Shown: positions 48,866-58,599, counted from the stretch's first letter. The stretch is DNA of 64,000 bases from Pseudomonas viridiflava (GCF_900583165.1 NZ_UTKY01000031.1:1-64000), one strand, 5' to 3'. Numbers and translations are program-made. Notes: generated from the letters alone by a model not told the origin.

Positions 48866-49744
48866 GTGGAATTACGTCACTTGCGCTATTTCCGCGTCGT
48901 CGCACAAACCCTTAACTTCACTCGGGCTGCCGAACAACTGCATTTGGCGCAGCCGCCGTTGAGCCGCCAGATTCAACAGCTCGAAGAAGAGCTTGGCGTG
49001 GCGCTGCTGGAGCGCAGCCGGCCTCTACGCCTGACCGATGCCGGGCGTTTTTTTTATGAACAGACTGAGCAGTTATTGGAGCAGTTGGCACGTGTCTGTG
49101 ATGACACCAAGCGAATAGACGCCGGCCAACGGCGCTGGCTGGGTATCGGTTTCGCACCGTCGACACTGTATGGCGCCTTGCCTGAGTTGATTCGCCGCTT
49201 GCGCAGCGACGGTGGTGTCGAGCTGGGCTTGTCGGAAATGGTCACTTTGCAGCAGGTTGAAGCACTCAAGAGCGGGCGCATCGATATTGGCTTCGGACGT
49301 ATCCACGTGGACGATAAAGCGGTCATTCAGAAAATCATCCGCCTCGACCCGCTAGTGGCCGTGCTACCGGCTGGGCATCCATTGCTGGGTGCTGCCGTCA
49401 GCTTGGAGCAACTGTCGCAGGAAGCCTTTGTGCTGTATCCCGGCAATGTGCGGCCCAGCTATGCCGATCACGTCATTCAACTGTTCGCGCGCAACAATCT
49501 GAAGATCTCCGTGGCGCAAATGACCAACGAGTTGCAGACCGCAATCGGCCTGGTGGCGGCAGGTATTGGTATCACGCTGGTACCGGCGTCTGTCCAGCGG
49601 CTGCACCGCGATGATATCGGCTATGCGCCTTTGCTGGACCCGGCTGCGACGTCGCCAATTGTGGTCAGTTACAGAGCGGGAGATGAGTCGGCACTGCTGC
49701 GTCAGTGCCTGGACTGGATAACCCAACTGAACCCGAATCAGTAG
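48866..49744 (+). CDS. catR: LysR-family activator of catBC
   Basis: 292 residues from GTG behind GGAGG. MELRHLRYFRVVAQTLNFTRAAEQLHLAQPPLSRQIQQLEEELGV is the CatR/BenM/CatM HTH type. The effector domain would bind cis,cis-muconate. Divergent from catB as in P. putida, and immediately upstream of benABCD, joining catechol and benzoate genes in one block. Confidence 0.93.
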   Translation: MELRHLRYFRVVAQTLNFTRAAEQLHLAQPPLSRQIQQLEEELGVALLERSRPLRLTDAGRFFYEQTEQLLEQLARVCDDTKRIDAGQRRWLGIGFAPSTLYGALPELIRRLRSDGGVELGLSEMVTLQQVEALKSGRIDIGFGRIHVDDKAVIQKIIRLDPLVAVLPAGHPLLGAAVSLEQLSQEAFVLYPGNVRPSYADHVIQLFARNNLKISVAQMTNELQTAIGLVAAGIGITLVPASVQRLHRDDIGYAPLLDPAATSPIVVSYRAGDESALLRQCLDWITQLNPNQ

Positions 49745-49804
49745 GCAAACGGGCTGCCACAGTACGCTGGCAGCGGTCCACCCCACCTGAAAGCTGTTCT
49801 GATT

Positions 49805-49840
49805 TGCACAATGTGGATAACGGTCTGCACGCAACGGATA
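49805..49840 (+). promoter_or_regulatory. benA: BenR/XylS direct-repeat operator of benA
   Basis: Two half-sites of TGCA-N6-GGNTA occur: TGCA at 49805 with GGATA at 49815-49819, and TGCA at 49826 with GGATA at 49836-49840. They are direct repeats 21 bp apart, the arrangement XylS and BenR bind at the Pm and Pben promoters. The benA start is about 60 bp on. Confidence 0.9.
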
Positions 49841-49901
49841 TTGCCGGCGCGTCAGGACGGTGACACTGAGCCTACCAATAACAACAACGGAAGCTCAGAC
49901 C

Positions 49902-51266
49902 ATGTCCATTGGCGTCGAGTATCTCAATTCCTTGCTTGAAGAAAACCGTGACGAAGGCATCTACCGCTGCAAGCGCGAGATGTTCACCGACCCCCGCCTG
50001 TTTGACCTCGAAATGAAGCACATTTTTGAAGGCAACTGGTTGTACCTCGCCCACGAAAGCCAGATCCCACAGAAAAACGATTACGTGACCCTGCAAATGG
50101 GGCGCCAGCCGATTTTCATCGCCCGCAACAAAGATGGCGAGCTCAATGCTTTCCTTAATGCCTGTAGCCACCGTGGTGCCATGCTGTGCCGACACAAACG
50201 TGGCAACAAATCCTCGTATACCTGCCCGTTCCATGGCTGGACGTTCAACAATTCGGGCAAGCTGCTCAAGGTCAAAGACCCCAGCAATGCCGGCTATCCC
50301 TCCAGTTTCAACTGCGAAGGCTCCCATGACCTGACCAAAGTGGCGCGTTTTGAGTCATACCGTGGTTTTCTGTTCGGCAGCCTGAATGCCGATGTAGTGC
50401 CGCTGGCTGAGCACTTGGGTGAGTCAGCCAAGATCATCGACATGATCGTCGATCAATCTCCCGAAGGGCTGGAAGTCCTGCGCGGGTCCTCCAGCTACAT
50501 CTACGAGGGCAACTGGAAGTTAACCGCCGAAAATGGCGCGGACGGTTACCACGTCAGCTCCGTGCACTGGAACTACGCCGCCACGCAAAACCAGCGTAAA
50601 GAGCGTCAGTCCGGCGACACCAATCCGACCATGAGCGCCGGTGGTTGGGCCAAGAGCGGTGGCGGTTTCTATTCGTTCGACAAAGGCCATATGTTGTTGT
50701 GGACCCGCTGGGCTAACCCTGAGGACCGGCCGCTGTATGAGCGCCGTGACGAACTGGCCCGCGACTTCGGCCAGGCCCGTGCCGATTGGATGATCGGTAA
50801 CTCACGCAACCTGTGCCTGTACCCCAATGTTTACCTGATGGACCAGTTCAGTTCACAGATCCGTATTGCCCGACCGATTTCGGTCAACCAGACCGAGATC
50901 ACCATCTACTGCATCGCGCCGGTGGGCGAGAGCGCCGAAGCCCGTGCACGCCGCATTCGTCAGTACGAAGATTTTTTCAACGTCAGCGGCATGGCAACCC
51001 CCGATGACCTGGAAGAGTTCCGCTCCTGCCAGATCGGTTACCAGGGCAGCGCCACCGCTTGGAACGATATGTCGCGCGGCGCCGAACATTGGGTCGAAGG
51101 CCCGGATGAAGCGGCACGAGAAATTGATCTGCACCCACTGCTCAGCGGCGTGCGCACAGAAGATGAAGGGCTGTTCGTGGAACAGCACAAATACTGGAAA
51201 GACACCATGCGCCAAGCCGTGGCGACTGAACAGGCAGGCAAGATTCCTGCGCGGGAGGTCCAATGA
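49902..51266 (+). CDS. benA: Benzoate 1,2-dioxygenase large (alpha) subunit
   Basis: 454 residues from the ATG at 49902. Rieske cluster ligands CSHRG and CPFHGWTF; mononuclear iron site with [14 protein letters not shown]. Adds both atoms of O2 to benzoate giving the cis-diol carboxylate. Stop overlaps benB by four bases. benABCD with catA and BenR-type control favours benzoate over toluate (XylX). Confidence 0.95.
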   Translation: MSIGVEYLNSLLEENRDEGIYRCKREMFTDPRLFDLEMKHIFEGNWLYLAHESQIPQKNDYVTLQMGRQPIFIARNKDGELNAFLNACSHRGAMLCRHKRGNKSSYTCPFHGWTFNNSGKLLKVKDPSNAGYPSSFNCEGSHDLTKVARFESYRGFLFGSLNADVVPLAEHLGESAKIIDMIVDQSPEGLEVLRGSSSYIYEGNWKLTAENGADGYHVSSVHWNYAATQNQRKERQSGDTNPTMSAGGWAKSGGGFYSFDKGHMLLWTRWANPEDRPLYERRDELARDFGQARADWMIGNSRNLCLYPNVYLMDQFSSQIRIARPISVNQTEITIYCIAPVGESAEARARRIRQYEDFFNVSGMATPDDLEEFRSCQIGYQGSATAWNDMSRGAEHWVEGPDEAAREIDLHPLLSGVRTEDEGLFVEQHKYWKDTMRQAVATEQAGKIPAREVQ

Positions 51267-51751
51267 GCATTGCCTACTCGACCGTGCGCGACTTTCTGTT
51301 TCGCGAAGCCCGCCACCTCGACGACAAACAGTGGGACCAGTGGCTGGAACTCTACGCCGCCGACGCGACGTTTTGGATGCCATCGTGGGATGACGACGAT
51401 GAACTGACCGAAGATCCGCAAAGCGAAATTTCACTGATCTGGTACGGCAGCCGCGAGGGGCTGGAGGACCGCATTTTTCGGATCAAGACCGAGCGCTCCA
51501 GTGCGAGCATTCCGGACACGCGTACGTCCCATAACTTGAGCAATATCGAGATCACCGAGCAGAGCGAAGGCCAGTGCGTGGTGCGGTTCAACTGGCACAC
51601 CCTGAGCTTTCGCTACAAGACGGTCGACAGTTATTTCGGCACCAGTTTCTACACCCTGGACACTCGCGGTGAGCAGCCGCTGATCAAGGCCAAGAAAGTC
51701 GTGCTGAAAAACGATTATGTCCGTCAGGTCATCGATATCTACCACCTGTGA
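51263..51751 (+). CDS. benB: Benzoate 1,2-dioxygenase small (beta) subunit
   Basis: 162 residues, the usual beta size. [45 protein letters not shown] is characteristic. Structural partner of BenA. Overlaps benA at ATGA. Confidence 0.95.
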   Translation: MSIAYSTVRDFLFREARHLDDKQWDQWLELYAADATFWMPSWDDDDELTEDPQSEISLIWYGSREGLEDRIFRIKTERSSASIPDTRTSHNLSNIEITEQSEGQCVVRFNWHTLSFRYKTVDSYFGTSFYTLDTRGEQPLIKAKKVVLKNDYVRQVIDIYHL

Positions 51752-51812
51752 ATCGGGCTGCGTTGCGCCGCCCGCCGAATCGGTGGGGGCGAGCAGTCAT
51801 GCGAGGTTTGCC

Positions 51813-52826
51813 ATGAGCCACAAAATCGCCCTGAATTTTGAAGACGGCGTAACCCGTTTCATTGACGCGACCGCCAGTGAAACCGTTGCTGATGCGGCGT
51901 ATCGCCAAAGCATCAATATTCCGCTGGACTGCCGTGACGGCGCCTGCGGAACCTGTAAATGCTTTGCTGAATCCGGCGAATACGAGCTGGGTGGGGAATA
52001 CATCGATGATGCACTGACCGCCGAAGAAGCCGTCGAAGGCTTCGTGTTGACTTGCCAGATGCGCGCCAAGAGCGACTGCGTTGTGCGCATTCCAGCCTCG
52101 TCCGATGTGTGCAAGACCCAGCAGGCGACGTATGAAGGCGCCATTCAGGAAGTACGGCGCTTGTCCGACAGCACACTTGCGTTGTCTATCCAGGGCGAGG
52201 CGCTGACGGACCTGACGTTCCTGCCGGGCCAATACGTCAATCTGCAAGTGCCGGGCAGCGATCAAACCCGTGCGTACTCGTTCAGCTCAGTGCAGAAAGA
52301 CGGTCGCGTCAGCTTTTTGATCCGCAATGTGCCCGGTGGCCTGATGAGCCAGTTTCTCACCGAACTGGCCAAGGTCGGTGACCACATGAGTCTGGCGGGG
52401 CCCCTGGGCAGTTTTTACCTGCGCCCCATCAAGCGGCCGTTGCTGTTGCTGGCCGGTGGCACGGGCCTGGCGCCGTTCACAGCGATGCTTGAAACCATCG
52501 CCGAGAAGGGCAGTGATCACCCGCTGCACCTGATCTACGGCGTGACCAACGATTTTGACCTGGTGGAAATGGACCGACTCAAGGACCTGGCTGCGAGTAT
52601 CCCCAACTTCACCTTCAGCGCCTGCGTGGCCAACCCACAAAGCGCGTGGCCACAAAAAGGCTACGTCACCCAGCACATTGCGCCCGAGCATCTTAATGAC
52701 GGCGACGTTGATATCTACCTGTGCGGGCCGCCGCCCATGGTGGAAGCCGTGAGTCATTACATTCGTGAGCAGGGTATTTCCCCGGCCAACTTCTACTACG
52801 AAAAGTTTGCTGCCAGCGCGGCATAA
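51813..52826 (+). CDS. benC: Benzoate 1,2-dioxygenase electron transfer component (reductase)
   Basis: 337 residues. N-terminal plant-type [2Fe-2S] ferredoxin domain with CRDGACGTCKC near 41-51, then FAD domain (RAYSFSSV near 155) and NAD domain (LLLAGGTGLAPF near 215, YLCGPPPM near 300). Moves electrons from NADH to BenA. The ATG at 51813 is used because it begins the ferredoxin domain. Confidence 0.95.
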   Translation: MSHKIALNFEDGVTRFIDATASETVADAAYRQSINIPLDCRDGACGTCKCFAESGEYELGGEYIDDALTAEEAVEGFVLTCQMRAKSDCVVRIPASSDVCKTQQATYEGAIQEVRRLSDSTLALSIQGEALTDLTFLPGQYVNLQVPGSDQTRAYSFSSVQKDGRVSFLIRNVPGGLMSQFLTELAKVGDHMSLAGPLGSFYLRPIKRPLLLLAGGTGLAPFTAMLETIAEKGSDHPLHLIYGVTNDFDLVEMDRLKDLAASIPNFTFSACVANPQSAWPQKGYVTQHIAPEHLNDGDVDIYLCGPPPMVEAVSHYIREQGISPANFYYEKFAASAA

Positions 52827-52860
52827 ATACGTGCTCACAGTACAGATTACCGAGGTCGCC

Positions 52861-53619
52861 ATGAGCATGAGATTTAACCAAAAAATCGCGTTGGTCACCG
52901 GTGCGGCGCAAGGCATTGGTCGCGCAGTAGTTGAGCGCTTGTTACTGGAAGGCGCCAAGGTGGTGGCGGTTGACCGCAGCGAACTGGTGCACGAGCTACC
53001 GTCCGACGTGTTCGCGCTGACCGCAGACCTGGAGCATTACGCCGATTGCCAGCGCGTGGTCAGTCAGGCCTTGGCGCATTTTGGCCGGCTGGACATCCTG
53101 ATCAATAACGTCGGCGGGACTATCTGGGCCAAGCCGTACGAGCACTATCAGCCCGATGAAATCGAGGCAGAGGTGCGTCGGTCGCTTTTCCCTACCTTGT
53201 GGTGCTGCCACTGCGTGTTGCCGACGATGCTGGCGCAGGGCAGTGGCGTGATCGTCAACGTCTCGTCAGTTGCTACCCGTGGGGTCAACCGTGTGCCTTA
53301 TGGTGCAGCCAAAGGCGGCGTCAATGCGCTCACTGCTTGCCTGGCCTTTGAAACCGCCGGGCGCGGCGTACGCGTCAATGCGACGGCCCCCGGTGGCACG
53401 GATGCGCCGCCTCGGCGCATCCCGCGTAACAGTGCTGCGCCAAGCGAGCAGGAACAGCAGTGGTACGCGCAAATCATCGACCAGACCAAGGACAGCAGCT
53501 TGATGAAGCGCTACGGAACGATCGATGAACAAGTCGGCGCCATTTTGTTCCTGGCCTCAGATGAGGCGTCTTACATCACCGGCGTCACGCTGCCCGTTGG
53601 CGGTGGTGACCTGGGCTGA
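52861..53619 (+). CDS. benD: 1,6-dihydroxycyclohexa-2,4-diene-1-carboxylate dehydrogenase
   Basis: 252-residue SDR from the ATG at 52861. TGAAQGIG near 14, NNVGG near 86, YGAAK near 146-150. Oxidises and decarboxylates the benzoate diol to catechol. Fourth gene of benABCD, followed by catA. Confidence 0.94.
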   Translation: MSMRFNQKIALVTGAAQGIGRAVVERLLLEGAKVVAVDRSELVHELPSDVFALTADLEHYADCQRVVSQALAHFGRLDILINNVGGTIWAKPYEHYQPDEIEAEVRRSLFPTLWCCHCVLPTMLAQGSGVIVNVSSVATRGVNRVPYGAAKGGVNALTACLAFETAGRGVRVNATAPGGTDAPPRRIPRNSAAPSEQEQQWYAQIIDQTKDSSLMKRYGTIDEQVGAILFLASDEASYITGVTLPVGGGDLG

Positions 53620-53694
53620 GCCGCGAGTAATCCGGGCCGCGCTCGCCCTGTAGATGTTCGCCAATTGCTAAATCAATAAAAAGAGGTGACAACC

Positions 53695-54633
53695 ATGACC
53701 GTGAAAATTTCTCAAACGCCTGAACTTCAAGCCTTTTTCAAGACCGTCAGCGGTGCATACAGCGACCAAGGTAGTCCGCGGGCCAAACAGTTACTGTTTC
53801 GGCTGGTCAACGACGTTGCACGGATCGTTGAAGACTTGGAGGTGACCGACGACGAATTCTGGGCCGCAGTGGATTACCTGAACCGCTTGGGTGCGCGCAA
53901 CGAGGCGGGTCTGCTGGCGGCCGGGCTTGGCGTGGAGCATTTTCTCGACCTGTTGCAGGACGCCAAGGACGCTCAGGCCGGGCAGGTCGGCGGCACACCG
54001 CGCACGATTGAAGGACCGTTGTACGTCGCCGGCGCCCCATTGAGTCAAGGCGAAGCCAGGCTGGACGATGGCAGCGAAGCAGGCGTTGCCACGGTGCTGT
54101 TCCTGGAGGGCGTGGTACGAGACACCCAAGGCAATCCGGTCCCTGGTGCCGTTGTCGACCTGTGGCATGCCAACACTCAAGGCACCTATTCATATTTTGA
54201 TAGCAGCCAGACGGACTACAACCTGCGTCGCCGTATCGTTACCGATGCTCAAGGCCGCTACCGTGCACGGTCCATCGTACCGTCCGGTTACGGCTGCAAC
54301 CCTGAAGGCCCGACGCAAGAGTGTCTCAATCTACTGGGGCGCCACGGCCAGCGCCCGGCCCATATCCACTACTTCATTTCGGCACCGGGCTTTCGGCACT
54401 TGACCACCCAGATCAACCTGTCAGGTGATAAATACCTGTGGGACGACTTTGCATTTGCAACCCGTGATGGGCTGGTTGGTCAAGTGGTGTTCGTTGACGA
54501 TCAACAGGCGGCTCAGGCTCGCGGGCTGAATGAGCGTTTCGCTGAACTTGAATTCGACTTCCAGCTACAACCTGCCGTGCGTCCGGCTGCGGAACAGCGT
54601 AGCCATCGTCCTCGGGTATTGCAGAACAGTTGA
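53695..54633 (+). CDS. catA: Catechol 1,2-dioxygenase, ben-operon copy
   Basis: 312 residues from the ATG preceded by GAGGTGACAACC. Iron ligands in GPLYVAGAP, VPSGYGCNPEGPTQECL and RPAHIHYF as in the first copy at 31996. Same length and largely shared core; differences cluster at the N-terminus and in the loop after residue 115. Placed behind benD instead of behind catC, so benzoate induction supplies its own ring-opening enzyme. Confidence 0.94.
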   Translation: MTVKISQTPELQAFFKTVSGAYSDQGSPRAKQLLFRLVNDVARIVEDLEVTDDEFWAAVDYLNRLGARNEAGLLAAGLGVEHFLDLLQDAKDAQAGQVGGTPRTIEGPLYVAGAPLSQGEARLDDGSEAGVATVLFLEGVVRDTQGNPVPGAVVDLWHANTQGTYSYFDSSQTDYNLRRRIVTDAQGRYRARSIVPSGYGCNPEGPTQECLNLLGRHGQRPAHIHYFISAPGFRHLTTQINLSGDKYLWDDFAFATRDGLVGQVVFVDDQQAAQARGLNERFAELEFDFQLQPAVRPAAEQRSHRPRVLQNS

Positions 54634-54640
54634 GGCAGCG

Positions 54641-54670
54641 CGGGGAGGGTGTCTAAACCTCCCCGTTTTT
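54641..54670 (+). terminator. Intrinsic terminator of benABCD-catA
   Basis: CGGGGAGG and CCTCCCCG pair around a 9-base loop and are followed by TTTTT. It lies 8 bp after the catA stop. Confidence 0.85.
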
Positions 54671-54838
54671 GTGACATGCAGCTGTCCTCGCAAGACGGTC
54701 AGAATACTTGGCAGGTATCGTGATCAACCCTATTTGTATTGGTATTTAAGCGGTTCGTGGTAAAGAATCGAATGGCTTACCTGCCGTGGTTCTATTGTTT
54801 CAAGCCTGATTGATAAAAATAATATAAGAGTGACCGCC

Positions 54839-55813
54839 ATGAATACGCCCTTGCTAAGCGAGCGGAGTGAGGTGTTCAAGAACGCCGATCCCCACGCTGT
54901 GTCTGGCTATGTGAACCAGCATGTTGGTAGCCATTGCATTCAACTGCCGCGCAAAGCGCTCGCCCACGCGCACCTCAATCATCGAAAATTTGCCAGCTTG
55001 GACCTCTGTCGTATCAGCTACGGCGCAAGCGTGCGCGTGGTCTCAGATGCGCTGGAAGATATCTTTCACCTGCAGGTCTTGCTGCGTGGTGACTGCCTGT
55101 GGCGCGGCCCCGCTGGCGTGCATCATCTGGTGCCAGGTGAGTTGCTGCTGATCAATCCTGATGATCCGGTAGACCTGACGTATTCGCATGACTGCGAGAA
55201 ATTCATTCTCAAAGTTCCGATCCGATTACTGGAAACGATTTGCCAGGAGCAGCGTTGGCTGTATCCGCCTGAAGGCATCCGCTTCCTGCAACACCGTTAC
55301 TCGCTGAATGAACTGCAGGCATTTGTACCGCTGCTGGCGACCATCTGTACTGAGGCCGAAGACGGTGCCGCCTTGGCCAGGGTCCAGGAGCATTACGCGC
55401 ATATCGTCGCGAGCAAAATGCTGACGTTGATGCGCAATAACGTCCTGCGTGAACACCTGGCGTGCTCCAACAGTACGTTCGAGCGCTTGGTGGACTACAT
55501 CACGTGTAATCTCAAGTCCGACATCAATGTACAAAGCCTGGCCGACCAGGCGCAGCTCAGTGTGCGTTCTCTTTACGCCTTGTTCGAAAAGCATATGCAC
55601 ACCACGCCGCAACGTTTTATCCGTGAGCAAAAGCTGTCGAGGATCAAGGCGTGCCTGGCTGACCCTAGTTGTAATGTACGCAGCGTCACAGAACTGGCTC
55701 TGGACTACGGTTTTGTTCATTTGGGGCGTTTTGCCGAGCAATACCGTCGGCAGTTTGCTGAGTTGCCTTCTGATACTCTCAAGGGGCGCGTGCAGGAGAT
55801 GGCCATTATCTGA
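54839..55813 (+). CDS. benR: AraC/XylS-family activator of benzoate genes
   Basis: 324 residues. N-terminal cupin-like effector domain; C-terminal two HTHs with VQSLADQAQLSVRSLYALFEKHMHTTPQRFIREQKL and VTELALDYGFVHLGRFAEQYRRQF as in BenR/XylS. Activates benA via TGCA-N6-GGNTA repeats, which are present at 49805-49840. It lies downstream of catA, behind a terminator; in P. putida benR is upstream of benA. Confidence 0.93.
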   Translation: MNTPLLSERSEVFKNADPHAVSGYVNQHVGSHCIQLPRKALAHAHLNHRKFASLDLCRISYGASVRVVSDALEDIFHLQVLLRGDCLWRGPAGVHHLVPGELLLINPDDPVDLTYSHDCEKFILKVPIRLLETICQEQRWLYPPEGIRFLQHRYSLNELQAFVPLLATICTEAEDGAALARVQEHYAHIVASKMLTLMRNNVLREHLACSNSTFERLVDYITCNLKSDINVQSLADQAQLSVRSLYALFEKHMHTTPQRFIREQKLSRIKACLADPSCNVRSVTELALDYGFVHLGRFAEQYRRQFAELPSDTLKGRVQEMAII

Positions 55814-55944
55814 GGCGAGCTATAACGGGCCCGATTGGCTGGATTCCGACCCTTGGCTGAATACCTCCAGGTGAGTTCGGACATTGGCAGTGATTTTCAT
55901 CGATCAGACAGTTTTGAGGCCTCAAAATAGGCGCAGGAGCAGGG

Positions 55945-57069
55945 ATGGCGCAGTCAAAGCGAATCAAAGTAATGCTGTCCAGTCGTTGTAACGACCGTTT
56001 TCCCGCAGGCAGCGATCAAACGCTCAGCAGTATCCGAGAGCAGCTCAAGCGTGAAATAGAAGACACGAAGCTATTTGGCAAACAGGTATTTGAAGTTTGG
56101 ATTAACGAAGATGCACCTCCGGCTGATGGCATGCAGGATAGTTGGGACGCCTGTTTGCAGGCCGTAAGGGATTGCGATGTGCTACTGGTGCTGTCCAACG
56201 GCAATGCCGGCTGGGCCAGTGGTGACGGCGACATTGGTATTTGCCATGCGGAGTACATGGAGGGGCTCGCCACCACCCGGGGGAAGGTGCGCTTCATCGC
56301 CATGCCAAATATCCCAGTGGACGATGGCCGGGAAGCTGAGGCCGCGCGTAACCAGCGCTTCCAGGCGTTTATTGCACAGCAGACACCTTTTCGAGGGGGA
56401 CTGGTCTCTACGGTGGATCAACTGCGTACACGAGTTCAGGAAGCGCTTCTTGATGCGCTGGTTGTGCTGGCACAGCGAGGTGTTAGCGCCGCAGCTTCGA
56501 ACCGCTTCGATATGGGCCAGGCACTGGATTGGACAAGAATGGACTTCCGTCAACGCAAGCGCGCGATGGAAACGGTATTACTTGAAGCGCTCAACGGTGG
56601 CAAAGCTCCTGTTAGTGATACGTTCGCCTTTGTTGCAATTGCTGGAGTGAGCGTTGCCGTGCTTGTCCATGCAATCCCTGCGGCGTTCACGGTTGCTGCG
56701 GCACGCGAGTTAGTAGGTAAACCTTTTCTACGTGATCATGAATATGCTGATTTGTTGAAAGGTGCGGAAGGACCGTTGCATTTGATCGCCTGTCATCGTG
56801 GGGCAACTGAGACTCAGGCTACTGCGTTGCTCGGCTTTCCTGATGCAACGGTTGTCAGCGGTTCATTCGGGATTTTTGTCGCTGATGACGTGCAGAAAGT
56901 ACAGTTTGCGTTCCTGGCCAACTGTCGCGATGCATCGCAAACGCGCCACGCGCTCCAGCGTTTTAGAGAGTGGTTGGATCAAACAGGTGAAGCGCAGATT
57001 CTGGCCAAGCGAGCCACTTCACGCGCCAAGATTGTCAAAGTGATTGCCGCCGAGCTCCAAGGGAGATAA
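55945..57069 (+). CDS. DUF4062-like protein of unknown function
   Basis: 374 residues. Opening RIKVMLSSRCNDRF and the later EVWINEDAPPADGMQDSWDA, CDVLLVLSNGNAGW and HAEYMEGLATTRGKVRFI resemble the DUF4062 nucleotide-binding-like fold found in many phage-defence and signalling genes. The middle AFVAIAGVSVAVLVHAIPAAF is hydrophobic but probably a core strand. C-terminal domain unrecognised. Base use is a little less GC-rich than its neighbours. Stands alone before a degenerate region. Family call is moderate, function is not known. Confidence 0.6.
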   Translation: MAQSKRIKVMLSSRCNDRFPAGSDQTLSSIREQLKREIEDTKLFGKQVFEVWINEDAPPADGMQDSWDACLQAVRDCDVLLVLSNGNAGWASGDGDIGICHAEYMEGLATTRGKVRFIAMPNIPVDDGREAEAARNQRFQAFIAQQTPFRGGLVSTVDQLRTRVQEALLDALVVLAQRGVSAAASNRFDMGQALDWTRMDFRQRKRAMETVLLEALNGGKAPVSDTFAFVAIAGVSVAVLVHAIPAAFTVAAARELVGKPFLRDHEYADLLKGAEGPLHLIACHRGATETQATALLGFPDATVVSGSFGIFVADDVQKVQFAFLANCRDASQTRHALQRFREWLDQTGEAQILAKRATSRAKIVKVIAAELQGR

Positions 57070-57669
57070 TAGGGACTTCTAAAGTATTCGTTAGAGTGGG
57101 GCGCGTGTTGTCCTTTTGGGGTGTCAGTAACGCAATATAGTGGCAAGTGAACGCGTTACTCGGGATTGTAAATGGTTCAGCATGCCCAGCGCTTTCTAAT
57201 GAAGGGCGGCCTTGCCCGGTACCAAAGGTTTTAGTTTTTTTTTGCCAGCCGGGTCATACCATGATCACAAGAAACGTCAGTCGATTGCTGCGGGCAAGTT
57301 GCAAGCAGTGTTGCTCGGGGCAATGCCTGATGTTGCGACTCACGGCTCAAGTGATTTGCTTCCCACCGCTCGTCCAACCGCCGTTGCACAGCAAAAAAAA
57401 TGAGTACAACATCAAGTACTCTTGCATCAGCGTAATAAAGTAAACCTGTTATAAATCAATGATCAAAGCACCCAATGCAGATCCCGTTTCCCGCTCCAAA
57501 CATAGATCTACAGATGTCCACTGGGCACTGGGATTCACGAAAAAAGACGCTTCGGCGTCTTTTTTCGTTTCTGCGCAAAACTACTGGAAACCAGAGCATC
57601 CGGTACGTTTAAGTACCGTCTTGCGTACTTTTTTCCGGAACGACTCATATTCGTTTGTATTGTTGCTGG
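57070..57669. other. Non-coding, AT-rich scar-like stretch
   Basis: No gene seen. AT-rich runs (eight or more T near 57233, eight A near 57393), a 7-bp inverted repeat GTAACGC/GCGTTAC at 57127/57153, a GAGTAC-N8-GTACTC repeat at 57402-57421 and a strong terminator at 57538. Short open frames here lack ribosome sites and resemble no known protein. Likely a decayed junction. Confidence 0.55.
57538..57567. terminator. Symmetric intrinsic terminator with TTCG loop
   Basis: CGAAAAAAGACGC and GCGTCTTTTTTCG form a perfect 13-bp stem around TTCG, with six T on the 3' arm and six A on the 5' arm, so it works in both directions. No intact gene abuts it, so it may be left from a lost gene. Confidence 0.8.
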
Positions 57670-57915
57670 ACCCTCCCCCTGCTGAAATTGACAGCCCTGT
57701 CCGGCTCGGCCATGGCACTTCCCGCAGGTGCCTCCCTGCCCACAGCGCCTGCAACGCTCAACGGCGCGCATTGATTGATTCGCCACGCCATGATGCTGAG
57801 CATGGACGCCCAGATTGGAGAGTTGACCGAAGCCGACATCGAGCTGCGTGACGGTGTGATCATGCCTGCCGATCAGGTCGACCAAAGGACTGCTCATATC
57901 GGCTTCGATCCGTGA
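57670..57915 (+). pseudogene. Remnant of the N-terminus of a secreted amidohydrolase
   Basis: In one frame: LLKLTALSGSAMALPAGASL reads as a signal-peptide core, then a TGA at 57772, then LIRHAMMLSMDAQIGELTEA and DIELRDGVI, the usual first strands of amidohydrolase-superfamily enzymes. The frame then runs into unrelated sequence and a stop at 57913. The metal-binding HxH and the rest of the barrel are absent. Confidence 0.55.
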
Positions 57916-57973
57916 CCCGCGCAAGTGCACGCAGGAACGCCACGTTCATTCAGTTCGGTTGTGGGCGCATGGG

Positions 57974-58573
57974 TTAGCGTGCCGTCTGCTGTTCTTTACC
58001 CAGCTCGTGAGCAATGAACCGGCCCGCCGTCTGCGCAGCCTCGATTAGCCGTTTGCGGGGCATGCCGTTACACGCCGCGGACGATAGCCCGCGCAGGGTA
58101 ATCGAAAGGTAGTCAGTGAGGCATTGGGCCTTTTCGGGCAGTGTCTGATCAAGATAATCCCGAATCGCCTTGACGCCTGCGTCCGCCAGAGTTTGCGCCA
58201 TCTGGCGGGCTACTACGTCGTCCGCACGCGTGCCCTCGGTGACCATGCAACCGCGCAACACACTGTCGTTTCCATACTGCTTCGCTGCCGCGACCAACAA
58301 GGCAGCGAGTGCTTCAGGCACAGGTCGGTCCGGCGCCAGCAGTTTGTCCAGCGGCAAAGCGTGCTCGAGGGTGTAGCGCAGCATGGCCTTCTCGAATAAC
58401 TCAGCCTTGCTGCCATACGCGGCATAGAAGCTGGGCGGCTTGATATCCATGGCTTCGACCAGATCCGTGAGGCTCACCGCGTCGAAGCCGTGTTCGTGGA
58501 ACATGGCTTGGGCAATGGCGACTCCAGCCTCTCTATCGAAAGCAGGGCGGCGTTGGCGGATTTTGTCAGTCAT
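57974..58573 (-). CDS. TetR/AcrR-family repressor
   Basis: 199 residues. HTH: FHEHGFDAVSLTDLVEAMDIKPPSFYAAYGSKAELFEKAM. C-terminal ligand domain with a C-terminal CLTDYLSITLRGLSSAACNG typical of the YcdC/NemR-like subgroup. Divergent from the SDR at 58748, with three operator-like 16-mers between. Confidence 0.89.
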   Translation of the reverse strand: MTDKIRQRRPAFDREAGVAIAQAMFHEHGFDAVSLTDLVEAMDIKPPSFYAAYGSKAELFEKAMLRYTLEHALPLDKLLAPDRPVPEALAALLVAAAKQYGNDSVLRGCMVTEGTRADDVVARQMAQTLADAGVKAIRDYLDQTLPEKAQCLTDYLSITLRGLSSAACNGMPRKRLIEAAQTAGRFIAHELGKEQQTAR

Positions 58574-58599
58574 GGTGATCTCGTTGGTGTGTTCGTGAT

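Noticed and set aside
57147..57443. Plus-strand open frame of about 98 codons
   Set aside because: No ribosome site, odd composition (many Cys and Pro), no family resemblance, and it runs through homopolymer-rich DNA.
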